Shown here: positions 12,410-19,057 of the stretch, in pieces
How the letters are laid out: each line of letters begins with the position of its first letter
Position numbering within the stretch: the first letter of the stretch is position 1
DNA from: an uncultured Actinomycetes bacterium
GTDB lineage: Bacteria; Actinomycetota; Thermoleophilia; Solirubrobacterales; Solirubrobacteraceae
Direction: 5' to 3'
NCBI GenBank assembly: GCA_937888775.1
Contig: CALAQT010000396.1
Coordinates: 1 to 20,074, forward strand
Length of the DNA: 20,074 bases
Notes under the pieces: model-generated
Databases searched by the model: none
The model's input: the letters and a program-made list of their open reading frames with translations, nothing else
Told to the model about the DNA's origin: nothing
Translations under genes and position numbers: made by a program

Positions 12410-13618
12410 ATGCCCGCCCTCCCCCGCCCCGGTCTGCCGCCTGCGGTCTCCGCCCGGTCCGTCCCGCCGTTCACCGCCGAGCACGAAGCGCTGCGCGCCG
12501 AGGTGCGACGCTTCGTCGAGACCGAGCTCTACCCGCACGCCGGCGAGTGGGAGCAGGCCGGCTGGTTTCCCAACGACGTGTTCCGGCGCCTGGCCGAGCA
12601 CGGATACCTGGGACTGAAGTTCCCGCCGGCCTACGGCGGCGGCGGGGACACGGTCGCCGATGCGGTGCTGGCGGAGGAGCTCGCCCGATGCGGTTCAGGC
12701 GGTCTGGCGGCAGGTATCGGAGCGCATTCGGGCATCGCGCTGCCACCGATCTGGCGCTTTGGCACCGAAGAGCAGAAGCAGCGCTATCTGGTCCCGGGGA
12801 TTGCCGGGGAGCTGATCGCGGCGCTGGCGATCACCGAGCCCGACGCGGGCTCGGACGTCGCCTCGATCAGATCCCACGCCGAGCGGATCGATGGCGGATT
12901 CCTGCTCAACGGCGCCAAGACCTTCATCACCGGGGGAGTACGCGCCGACCTGATCGTCACCGCGGTGCGGACCAAGCCCCAGGGAGGTCATCACGGGATC
13001 TCGTTCCTGCTAGTCGACCGAGGTCCGGGCGTGCAGTCAAGCCAGCTGCGCAAGCTCGGGTGGCACGCGTCAGACACCGCCCTGATCACCTTCGACGATG
13101 TTTTTGTGCCTCAGGAGAACCTGCTCGGCGACGAGCACGCGGGGTTCTACATGATCATGGCCAACTTCCAATGGGAGCGGCTGCTGATGGCGCTGGGGGC
13201 GATCGGCGCGATGCAATTGGCGTTCGAGCGGACGCTGGCGTTCACGCACGCCCGGCAGCATGACCCGGGGCACAGCCGGCAGCACAGCCAGGCGCACACC
13301 CTGCAGGACCACCAGGTGATCCGCCACAAGCTGGCCGAGATCGCGGTCAGCATCGAGGCCGCGCGCGACGTCACCTATCACGCGCTGCGCCGCCACGTGG
13401 CCGGCGAAGACGCCGTGCGTGAGGTGACGATCGCCAAGCTTGCCACGCAGCGAACCGCGTTTGAGGTGATGGATTCGTGTCTGCAGATCCACGGCAGCCG
13501 TGGGGCGCCCGTCGAGTCAGAGATCGAGCGCGCGGTGCGCGACGCCCGGCTGGGACCGATCGGTGGCGGGACCGACGAGATCATGAAGGAGATCCTGGGT
13601 CGCTCGCTGGGTCTGTGA
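12410..13618 (+). CDS. Acyl-CoA dehydrogenase 2, with His-ladder insertion
   Basis: This 402-residue paralogue of the preceding dehydrogenase carries HGYLGLKFPPAYGGGGD, ITEPDAGSDVASI, NGAKTFITGG, RKLGWHASDTALITFDDVFVP and IHGSRGAPVESEIERAVRD. The presumed catalytic base is Glu256 in FQWERLLMALG, again of the isovaleryl/long-chain type. It is odd at residues 280-302. There the normal 'R-x-x-FG-x-x-I' loop that contacts FAD in ACAD dimers is replaced by a sequence about nine residues longer, with His at 280, 284, 288, 292 and 296, encoded by a 12-bp tandem repeat. Pairing with FAD may be weakened or altered. The start is ATG at 12410; no clear ribosome binding site is seen, and coupling to the upstream gene is likely. 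Confidence 0.92.
   Translation: MPALPRPGLPPAVSARSVPPFTAEHEALRAEVRRFVETELYPHAGEWEQAGWFPNDVFRRLAEHGYLGLKFPPAYGGGGDTVADAVLAEELARCGSGGLAAGIGAHSGIALPPIWRFGTEEQKQRYLVPGIAGELIAALAITEPDAGSDVASIRSHAERIDGGFLLNGAKTFITGGVRADLIVTAVRTKPQGGHHGISFLLVDRGPGVQSSQLRKLGWHASDTALITFDDVFVPQENLLGDEHAGFYMIMANFQWERLLMALGAIGAMQLAFERTLAFTHARQHDPGHSRQHSQAHTLQDHQVIRHKLAEIAVSIEAARDVTYHALRRHVAGEDAVREVTIAKLATQRTAFEVMDSCLQIHGSRGAPVESEIERAVRDARLGPIGGGTDEIMKEILGRSLGL
13247..13306. repeat. 12-bp tandem repeat, five units, inside acyl-CoA dehydrogenase 2
   Basis: Five 12-bp units each begin with a His codon (CAC or CAT); the clearest is CACAGCCGGCAG at 13271-13282. Translation gives a His at every fourth residue from 280 to 296. 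It sits at the site of the family's FAD-contacting loop and accounts for most of the local length gain relative to the neighbouring paralogue. Confidence 0.75.
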
Positions 13619-13729
13619 GATCGCATCACCGCCGGTCAGGCAACCGAATACGTTTTTGTTAGCTTTTGGTAGGCGTATGTGACATGCGCGGCATCGCACC
13701 GGTCCAGGCCGTCGGCACAATTCGCTGGG

Positions 13730-13742
13730 CTTACTTAGTAAG
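13730..13742. promoter_or_regulatory. 13-bp perfect palindrome CTTACTTAGTAAG
   Basis: Two perfect six-base arms flank a central T. It lies 19 bases before the ATG of the 74-residue gene, just upstream of its ribosome binding site, in an A/T-richer gap that probably holds the promoter of this gene and YqgE. It is probably an operator; the regulator is unknown. Confidence 0.5.
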
Positions 13743-13749
13743 GCGGCAC

Positions 13750-13754
13750 GGAGG
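13750..13754 (+). promoter_or_regulatory. Shine-Dalgarno GGAGG for the 74-residue gene
   Basis: GGAGG with a seven-base spacer fixes the ATG at 13762 and rules out the longer frame opening at 13666. Confidence 0.75.
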
Positions 13755-13761
13755 CGGCAAG

Positions 13762-13986
13762 ATGAACATAACTCTCACTCCAACCACCGAGGTGCCGGTC
13801 GTCGTGTGGAGAAACGACGGGATGTTCTACGCTCGACAACCGGACGCCGTGAACGAACCTCAGATCTGTCTGGCGGTTGACCTGTTCGAGGTAATCGCCG
13901 AACTCGCCGGCCTTGACCTGGAGGACGCCTCGCAGTCCGCCGAGGCTGTCGCCCTCGCCGACCGAGCGCAGCGAGAGCTCGACTGA
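13762..13986 (+). CDS. 74-residue protein of unknown function, coupled to YqgE
   Basis: I do not recognise this protein. Residues 1-25 look like beta strands (MNITLTPTTEVPVVVWRNDG). Residues 35-73 look helical and acidic (LFEVIAELAGLDLED, AEAVALADRAQREL). There is no signal peptide, membrane segment or Cys pair, so it should be small and cytosolic. A very good ribosome binding site and a TGATG overlap with the yqgE start show it is translated and made together with YqgE. A palindrome 19 bases before its start suggests regulated expression. The strand-then-helix layout could suit a small adaptor or antitoxin-like fold, but nothing supports a specific role. Confidence 0.75.
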   Translation: MNITLTPTTEVPVVVWRNDGMFYARQPDAVNEPQICLAVDLFEVIAELAGLDLEDASQSAEAVALADRAQRELD

Positions 13987-14531
13987 TGAAGTCGTTCCGC
14001 GGACAGCTATTGATCGCCGGGCCCGGGCTACTGGACCCGAACTTCTGGCGGACCGTCGTGCTGCTGGTCGAGCACAACGACGAAGGCGCGCTCGGGCTGG
14101 TGCTCAACCGGCCGTCGGAGACGAGCGTAGGCGAGGCTGTGCCCGAACTGGGTGAGCTCGTGGATCTCGATGAGCGGCTGTTCATCGGCGGGCCGGTCCA
14201 ACCATCGGCGGTGATCATCCTGGCGCAGTTCGAGGATCCGACCGATGCCGCGCTGATCGCGTTCGACGACGTCGGCGTGCTGGCCAGCGAAGCGTCCGCG
14301 GAGGACCTGTCGGCCGGGGTCCGGCGCGGCCGGGCGTTCGTTGGTCACTCCGGTTGGGGGCCGGGTCAGCTGGATTCGGAGATCGAGCGCGGGGACTGGA
14401 TCCTGGAGTCCGCCAGCCGTGCGGACGCCTTCGCCGAAAGCCCGATGGATCTCTGGCCGACCGTGCTCACGCGCAAGGGCGGCAGTTACGCGCTGATCGC
14501 GCGGATGCCGGCCGATCCGTCGGTGAATTAG
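13986..14531 (+). CDS. yqgE: YqgE/AlgH family protein (DUF179)
   Basis: This 181-residue protein matches the YqgE/AlgH family in length and motifs: the opening SFRGQLLIAGPGLLDPNFWRTVVLLVEHNDEGALGLVLNRP, then LFIGGPVQ, the RAFVGHSGWGPGQLDSEI block and a DLWPTVL-type ending. AlgH was first linked to alginate control in Pseudomonas; the family's biochemical role is still undefined and most members are cytosolic. The start ATG shares its A with the stop of the preceding 74-residue gene. Forty-two bases separate it from the CDF transporter gene, so it may or may not be in the same transcript. Confidence 0.93.
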   Translation: MKSFRGQLLIAGPGLLDPNFWRTVVLLVEHNDEGALGLVLNRPSETSVGEAVPELGELVDLDERLFIGGPVQPSAVIILAQFEDPTDAALIAFDDVGVLASEASAEDLSAGVRRGRAFVGHSGWGPGQLDSEIERGDWILESASRADAFAESPMDLWPTVLTRKGGSYALIARMPADPSVN

Positions 14532-14573
14532 GGCTCGGCCACCGACGTGTGCCGCGGGTCCTACGATCCGGCA

Positions 14574-15572
14574 ATGGCGCACGAACACGAGCCCGGCCAC
14601 AGTCCCGAGCAGGGCCAAAGCCACAGCCGCGGGCACGGGGACAGCCATGCTCACGGCGGCGACGCCGAGCGGGGCGCGCTGCTCACCGCGCTGACCCTGA
14701 TCCTGGCCTTCATGATCGTGGAGGTCGTGGTGGGCGTGCTGGCGTCCTCGCTGGCGCTGCTGTCCGACGCCGCTCACATGCTGACCGACGCATTCGCGCT
14801 GGGGATGTCGCTGACCGCGGCCCGACTGGCGGCCCGACCCGCCCGCGGCGCGATGACCTACGGCATGGGCCGGGCCGAGATCCTCAGCGCCCAGGCCAAC
14901 GGCGTGACGCTGGTGATCCTGGCCGTGCTGATCCTCGGCGACGCCATTTCGCGCCTGGCCTCACCGCCTCACGTCCACGGCCCAGCCGTGCTGGTGGTGG
15001 CGCTGGCCGGCATCGTCGTCAACCTCGTGGCCGCCGGCGTGCTCGCACGCGGCTCAGGTGAGCAGCGCAGCCTCAACATCGAGGGTTCCTACCGCCACAT
15101 CCTGACCGATCTGTACGGCTTCATTGCCACCGCCGTGGCGGCGATCGTGATCATCGTCGCCGGATTCTCACGCGCCGATCCGCTGGCGTCGCTGATCATC
15201 GCGGCGCTGATGCTGCACGCCGCCTACGGCCTGCTGAAGGAGTCCGGTCGGATCTTCATGGAAGCGGCACCCGCGGGACTGGACCCGGAGCAGATCGGGT
15301 GCGCGCTGGCGGGCCAACCCGGGGTTGTGGAGGTTCACGATCTCCACGTCTGGGAGGTCACCTCGGGCTTCCCGGCTCTGTCGGCCCATGTCGTCGCGCG
15401 CGCCGGCGATGACTGCCACCAGCTGCGCCGCACGCTGCAGGAACTCGTGCAGGAACGCTTCGGAGTGCGCCATACCACGCTCCAGGTCGATCACGAGGCG
15501 GCGCCGCAGCCGCCCCTGCAGATCGAGGTCAGGCCCGTGAGTAAGGGCCCAGGACGTACACTCGGCGGATGA
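14574..15572 (+). CDS. CDF-family divalent metal cation transporter (CzcD/ZnT-like)
   Basis: This 332-residue cation diffusion facilitator should export Zn2+ or a similar ion in exchange for protons across the inner membrane. A His-rich cytosolic N-terminus has seven His in the first 27 residues. Six hydrophobic segments follow (about 36-56, 58-80, 108-128, 136-158, 180-198 and 202-220). The paired metal-site motifs are His68-x3-Asp72 in SDAAHMLTDAF and His175-x3-Asp179 in YRHILTDLYG; the His/Asp arrangement is the zinc-preferring one. The C-terminal cytosolic domain carries VVEVHDLHVWEVTSG. I chose ATG 14574, since the His-rich start is typical; the frame opens slightly earlier at 14547. The stop overlaps the next gene as ATGA. 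Confidence 0.93.
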   Translation: MAHEHEPGHSPEQGQSHSRGHGDSHAHGGDAERGALLTALTLILAFMIVEVVVGVLASSLALLSDAAHMLTDAFALGMSLTAARLAARPARGAMTYGMGRAEILSAQANGVTLVILAVLILGDAISRLASPPHVHGPAVLVVALAGIVVNLVAAGVLARGSGEQRSLNIEGSYRHILTDLYGFIATAVAAIVIIVAGFSRADPLASLIIAALMLHAAYGLLKESGRIFMEAAPAGLDPEQIGCALAGQPGVVEVHDLHVWEVTSGFPALSAHVVARAGDDCHQLRRTLQELVQERFGVRHTTLQVDHEAAPQPPLQIEVRPVSKGPGRTLGG

Positions 15573-15952
15573 AGGTCGTCAAGCCCGGCCCCGACCGCGA
15601 CGTACCGCGCGGCGTGGTCGGCGGGGCCGAGATCTCACAGGCCACCGCGGGGGCGCAGGACATCTACATGGGTGTGTTCCGCGTCCCGTGCGGCGCCAGA
15701 TCGCGCCCCCACTATCACGAGGTCTGCGAGAGCGCCGTGCTCATGCTGTCGGGCAATCTGCGCGTCAGATGGGGCGACCGGCTCGAGAATCAGCTGACGC
15801 TTGAGCCGGGCGACCTCGTCTACGTCCCCCCGCGGGAGACGCACGTGCTGGAGAACGTGTCCGAAAGTCAAGTCGCCGAATATGTGGTCGCCCGCAATTC
15901 GCCTCATGAGGACGCCGTTACCGTGCCCTGGGCAGAGGACGGCTCTCCTTGA
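15569..15952 (+). CDS. Cupin-domain protein
   Basis: This 127-residue single cupin_2 domain has motif 1 at RPHYHEVCESAVLMLSG (residues 46-62; His48, His50, Glu54) and motif 2 at PGDLVYVPPRETHVLEN (80-96; His92), a full 3-His/1-Glu metal site. The substrate or ligand is unknown. It overlaps the CDF gene by four bases (ATGA) and the following lipase-like gene by four bases (TTGA), so the three are translated together. A metal-dependent cupin downstream of a metal exporter is suggestive, but a functional link is inference. It is unrelated in detail to the hydroxynitrile-lyase-like cupin at 106-504. Confidence 0.88.
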   Translation: MKVVKPGPDRDVPRGVVGGAEISQATAGAQDIYMGVFRVPCGARSRPHYHEVCESAVLMLSGNLRVRWGDRLENQLTLEPGDLVYVPPRETHVLENVSESQVAEYVVARNSPHEDAVTVPWAEDGSP

Positions 15953-16809
15953 CGCACCGGGAGGGCCGTCTGACCGGAGTCGGCGGCTTGCGGATCTACT
16001 GGCAGGGGTGGCTGCCCGAGGCTGATCCGCGCGCGGCGGTGGTGATCGCCCACGGCGCCGGCGAGCACAGCAACCGCTACCTGAACGTCGCCGCCAAGCT
16101 GGTGGCGGAAGGCTACGCCGTCTACGCGATCGACCATCGTGGTCACGGCCGCTCGGACGGCTCACGCGCGCTGATCGACCGGCTTGCCAACACGGTCACG
16201 GACCTCGACGCGCTCGTCGTGCTCGCCGCCGCCCAGCATCCCGGCGCCCAGATCTTCCTACTCGGCCACAGTATGGGAGCCACGATCGCGCTCAGCTACG
16301 CGCTGCGCCACCAGAAGCGCCTCGCGGGGATGATCCTGTCGGGACCATTGGCGGCGCTGCCCGCGACGCCGGCTCCGCTGCGGATCGCCAGCCGGTTGCT
16401 TTCGGCGCTGGCGCCCCGGATACCGCTGATCGACATCGACCCGGCGCTGATCAGCCGCGATCCCGAGGTGGTTGAGGCCTACCGGTCAGATCCGCTCGTG
16501 CATCACGGAAAGCTCCCGGCGCGCACCGTAGCCGAGATCGCGGAAGCGATCGAGTTGTTCCCTGACGCCGTGCAGGCGATCACGCTGCCGACGCTGATCG
16601 CCTACGGCACCGATGACGCCCTGTGTCCCCCGGCGGGCAGCGTGATGCTCGGCGAGCGGCTCGGCGCCGTCGACAAAACGGTCCTAGCGTATCCGGGGCT
16701 GTATCACGAGATCCTCAACGAGCCCGAGCACGAACAGGTGATCGACCGGCTGTGTGGCTGGCTCTCGGCGCGCCTCGTGCCGGCCGCGGTGGCGCCTCCG
16801 GCGGGCTAG
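15949..16809 (+). CDS. Alpha/beta hydrolase, monoacylglycerol-lipase-like
   Basis: This 286-residue serine hydrolase of the Hydrolase_4/MGL group has the oxyanion motif AHGAGEHSNRY (34-44), the DHRGHGRSDG block (62-71) typical of monoacylglycerol lipases, nucleophile Ser108 in LLGHSMGAT, acid Asp223 in AYGTDDALCPP and His253 in YPGLYHEILNEPE. It probably splits monoacylglycerols or similar esters; no signal peptide is seen, so it is cytosolic or peripheral. The start is TTG at 15949, overlapping the cupin stop, with AGAGG ten bases upstream; no better start fits the N-terminus. It ends convergently 27 bases from ApbE, and its last codons are part of a direct repeat. Confidence 0.9.
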   Translation: MTHREGRLTGVGGLRIYWQGWLPEADPRAAVVIAHGAGEHSNRYLNVAAKLVAEGYAVYAIDHRGHGRSDGSRALIDRLANTVTDLDALVVLAAAQHPGAQIFLLGHSMGATIALSYALRHQKRLAGMILSGPLAALPATPAPLRIASRLLSALAPRIPLIDIDPALISRDPEVVEAYRSDPLVHHGKLPARTVAEIAEAIELFPDAVQAITLPTLIAYGTDDALCPPAGSVMLGERLGAVDKTVLAYPGLYHEILNEPEHEQVIDRLCGWLSARLVPAAVAPPAG

Positions 16810-16840
16810 CAGCTGTGGGGCCCGCGCCTCGGCGGGCTAG
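16792..16840. repeat. Direct repeat carrying the stop codons of both convergent genes
   Basis: GCGCCTCCGGCGGGCTAG (16792-16809) recurs as GCGCCTCGGCGGGCTAG (16824-16840), one base shorter. The first copy ends the lipase-like gene with TAG on the plus strand. The second supplies the stop of ApbE on the minus strand (CTA at 16837-16839). A small local duplication is likely. Confidence 0.65.
16820..16837. terminator. Hairpin between convergent lipase-like and apbE genes
   Basis: GCCCGC (16820-16825) pairs with GCGGGC (16832-16837) around a six-base loop, in the 27-base gap between convergent stops. No T-run follows on either side, so it is a weak candidate for a shared terminator. Confidence 0.35.
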
Positions 16841-17823
16841 ATCACCCGGTGGCCGCCGCCTTCGAACACGAGCACGCCACCGTGGCGTAACCATTTCGTG
16901 GCGCGCTCGGGCCCGCTCAGCAGCGCGGCCTTGGCGAGGATCTCCGCCTCGGTCGCCGTGGGGGCCAGCGCCGTCGCCTGCACTACGCCGGTGAACGCCG
17001 GCCGGCCGGTGCCGGGATCGAGTAGATGATGGGCCGGGCGGCCGTCGTTCATCAACCAGCTGCGCCGGCCGATCCCGCTGGTGGCCACACCGCCCTCGGC
17101 CACGGACAGGATGGTTAGCGCGGCGTTGTCAAATGGGCTCTTGACACTGACCTCGCGGGGGACTTGTGAGGTTCCGCCCAGTCGTATGTCGCCGCAGCAG
17201 TCCAGCGCGAACGCATCAAAGCCTGACAGCATCGAGGCGAGTTCGTCGGCGAACACGCCCTTGGCGATACCCCCGGGATCGAGTGCCAGCCCGGGCGGGC
17301 GCGTGACCGTCCCGGTACTGGGGTCCATCCTGATCTGACGCCAGCGCGCCGCCGGGTCCCCCGTCGCCGGCCGCCGCTGCGGCGCCAGCGACAGGGCCAG
17401 CGACAGGGGGATTCCGTCACCCTCCATATGGGAGTCATAGCCGGCTCGCTCGATCGCCACGCCCAGCGCGGGATCCACCAGGCCGTCGGTGTCCCGTGCG
17501 CCGTCCAGCGCGGCCTCGATCACCCGGCGCATGAGCGGCGTGACTTGGACAACCGGGCTCGGATCGCGATTGATCTGCGTGAGCTCGCTGGCCGGATCGA
17601 ACCGGGAGAACCGACGGTGCCACCCCAGCAGCGCCCGCTTGGCGATCGCCACCGCCGCCGCCGCGTCGGCGGGACGGGCGGCGTCGGCGGCGATCACCGT
17701 GCACTGCGAACCGAAGCAGTCAAACGTCTTGCGATGCTCGCTCGCCGGAGCGGTGGGCCGGGCCTCGGGGTGGGCGGTGAAGTGGGCGGTGGGCTGAGCC
17801 TCGGGGCGGGCGGAGGCGGTCAT
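16837..17823 (-). CDS. apbE: ApbE-like FAD:protein FMN transferase
   Basis: This 328-residue protein matches ApbE: RFSRFDPASELTQIN (71-85), GLVDPALG (114-121), ALDPGGIAKGVFADEL (180-195), ATSGIGRRSW and HLLDPGTGRPA (266-276). ApbE links FMN to Thr/Ser of target proteins. Two details depart from the classical form. No lipoprotein or Sec signal is seen; the N-terminus is instead a low-complexity Pro/Ala/His stretch (1-30). The usual metal-binding 'AD-x-x-(S/A)-T' reads AEILAK (293-298), with Glu for Asp and Lys for Thr. The latter pattern may belong to a divergent subgroup. The ATG at 17823 overlaps the stop of the upstream membrane-protein gene (ATGA). The enzyme could be active or repurposed. 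Confidence 0.88.
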   Translation of the reverse strand: MTASARPEAQPTAHFTAHPEARPTAPASEHRKTFDCFGSQCTVIAADAARPADAAAAVAIAKRALLGWHRRFSRFDPASELTQINRDPSPVVQVTPLMRRVIEAALDGARDTDGLVDPALGVAIERAGYDSHMEGDGIPLSLALSLAPQRRPATGDPAARWRQIRMDPSTGTVTRPPGLALDPGGIAKGVFADELASMLSGFDAFALDCCGDIRLGGTSQVPREVSVKSPFDNAALTILSVAEGGVATSGIGRRSWLMNDGRPAHHLLDPGTGRPAFTGVVQATALAPTATEAEILAKAALLSGPERATKWLRHGGVLVFEGGGHRVI

Positions 17824-18191
17824 GACTGCCGGGTGGTCAGCCCGCTGCTTCCGCTGGAGGTCGTACCTGAGCTACTGGTGCCCGAGCCGCTGGTGCCTGA
17901 ACTGGTGGTACCTGAGCTCGTGGTACCTGAGCCGGTGGTGCCAGTGGTGTCGGTGGATCCACTGGAGGTGGTGGTCGTGCCGGCCGCGGTCGATGTGCTG
18001 GCGACCTTGCGGGCGGCGAGCGCGGGATCGTGCCCAGAGACCAGCACCACGGCGATCAGCAGCCAGGTGGCCATGAACAGCGAGACGGCGCCCGCGGCTA
18101 CGCGGCGACGGATCGTCCGCGTCCGGGCGGCTCGTGCCTGGCGGAGCTCTGCGCCGCGGGCCCGGAGGCTGTCGGCGATTATCGGGGTCAT
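17820..18191 (-). CDS. One-pass membrane protein with Ser/Thr/Gly repeat tail
   Basis: This 123-residue protein has a strongly basic cytosolic N-terminus (residues 1-32; RARGAELRQARAARTRTIRRR), one membrane segment (about 33-52), the short motif VSGHDPALAARK and a low-complexity tail (64-123) made almost wholly of Ser, Thr and Gly in five-residue units such as SGTTS. By the positive-inside rule the tail is outside the membrane. I know no named family. Its overlap with apbE (ATGA) suggests a linked function; the Thr-rich tail could conceivably be a flavin acceptor or a glycosylated spacer, but the classical acceptor motif (D/S-G-A-T-S/T) is absent. A good ribosome binding site GAGGAG (18197-18202) lies five bases before the ATG. 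Confidence 0.8.
   Translation of the reverse strand: MTPIIADSLRARGAELRQARAARTRTIRRRVAAGAVSLFMATWLLIAVVLVSGHDPALAARKVASTSTAAGTTTTSSGSTDTTGTTGSGTTSSGTTSSGTSGSGTSSSGTTSSGSSGLTTRQS
17863..17952. repeat. 15-bp tandem repeat, five to six units
   Basis: Units such as GTACCTGAGCTCGTG run at a 15-bp period from 17863 to 17937, with a degraded sixth to 17952. On the minus strand they encode the pentapeptide repeat of the Ser/Thr/Gly tail. The period keeps the frame, so copy number can vary among strains without disrupting the gene. Confidence 0.75.
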
Positions 18192-18196
18192 GTCGG

Positions 18197-18202
18197 CTCC
18201 TC
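18197..18202 (-). promoter_or_regulatory. Shine-Dalgarno GAGGAG for the repeat-tail membrane protein
   Basis: GAGGAG on the minus strand with a five-base spacer fixes the ATG at 18191 and marks the first gene of the unit that includes apbE. Confidence 0.75.
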
Positions 18203-18270
18203 GGTTTCAGTGCGATGAACGGCGATGGGATCAGGATCAACCCCGCCCGTATCAACGAGGTGAAAGACCG

Positions 18271-18891
18271 CTAAGAAGCGCGTATGAGACCGGCTCTGTC
18301 GGCCGCACCCAGATCGAACCGGGTCCCGCTGAAGTAGTCGCCGGCCGGCGAGACCAGGAAGCAGGCCAGCGTCGTCAAGTGCTCAGCGGTCGTATCGCTT
18401 CCCGGCGCGATCGTCACCGCGGTGATCCCGTGGCGAGCCCACTCGATCGAGAGGGTCCTCGTTAGATTCTCCAGCGCGGCCCGTGCGGCCCGGGCGTAGG
18501 CGCCGGCGTCCGGTGCTGGAGCCACCAGCAGGACCTTGCCGCCTTCCTCGCCGGGTATCAGCGCGCCGTTGGCGATCGCTCGGGTCGCCAGCCAGGCCTG
18601 CGCCACGGTCGATTGCAGTGCGTCCTGCCCGCCCGCCCCAAAGCTGGCGCTCGCGTCGTAGACGATCGCATGCAGCGGCGCCCGCGCGCGAGCCCACGCC
18701 TCGGCGCTGTCCTCCTCGGTGCTCGAATCCGGAGGCATGTACTCCACCCGCGCTCCGAGTCCGGACATCCGCTCGCCCAACCCGGCAGGTGCGGCCCGTT
18801 CGCGCCCGCCACCGGCTGTGGGCCGGTCGCGGCCGCCACCGGCCAGCACGATCGCCCGCCCGCTGAGGAGATCGTCGCGTAGCAGGGTCAC
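18271..18891 (-). CDS. Degenerate short-chain dehydrogenase/reductase-like protein
   Basis: This 206-residue protein looks like an SDR but has lost its key motifs. The N-terminus LLSGRAIVLAGGGR (8-21) resembles the Rossmann start, yet the TGxxxGxG turn is not intact. The active-site region AYARAARAALENLTRTLSIEWARHGI (131-156) keeps Tyr132, but the Lys of YxxxK is Ala136. The NAG and catalytic Ser segments are not recognisable. The C-terminal SPAGDYFSGTRFDLG (181-195) is typical SDR. It is probably a non-catalytic or specialised member, perhaps acting with an intact partner. I chose GTG 18891, where the fold begins; the frame is open to 19011, but that extension is not SDR-like. It is preceded by PlsC on the same strand, with a 166-base gap. 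Confidence 0.75.
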   Translation of the reverse strand: MTLLRDDLLSGRAIVLAGGGRDRPTAGGGRERAAPAGLGERMSGLGARVEYMPPDSSTEEDSAEAWARARAPLHAIVYDASASFGAGGQDALQSTVAQAWLATRAIANGALIPGEEGGKVLLVAPAPDAGAYARAARAALENLTRTLSIEWARHGITAVTIAPGSDTTAEHLTTLACFLVSPAGDYFSGTRFDLGAADRAGLIRAS

Positions 18892-19057
18892 GGCGGTCGA
18901 CGGCCACCGGCAAGGTGCAGAAGTAACGGATGCGCCAGGTGGCCGTTCAAGAGCTGGGCTCGCCGACACGGCAGCGAGCGCCACCGCCTGATCTGAGGGC
19001 GAAGGGCCCAAGACGACATTAGTGGCAGCTTGTCCGGCACAGATGCCATCGCAAACC

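Noticed and set aside
11099..12601. Minus-strand open frame of about 500 codons
   Set aside because: It is antisense to acyl-CoA dehydrogenase 1, whose family motifs are clear; its His/Gly/Arg-rich translation resembles no family.
13730..13742. Possible third copy of the carboxylase/dehydrogenase operator
   Set aside because: It shares only the six bases AGTAAG with the 13-mer and its symmetry is different, so I treat it as an unrelated palindrome.
17428..18465. Plus-strand open frame of about 345 codons
   Set aside because: It is antisense to apbE and the repeat-tail membrane gene; its Val/Pro repeat is only the complement of the Ser/Thr/Gly repeat.
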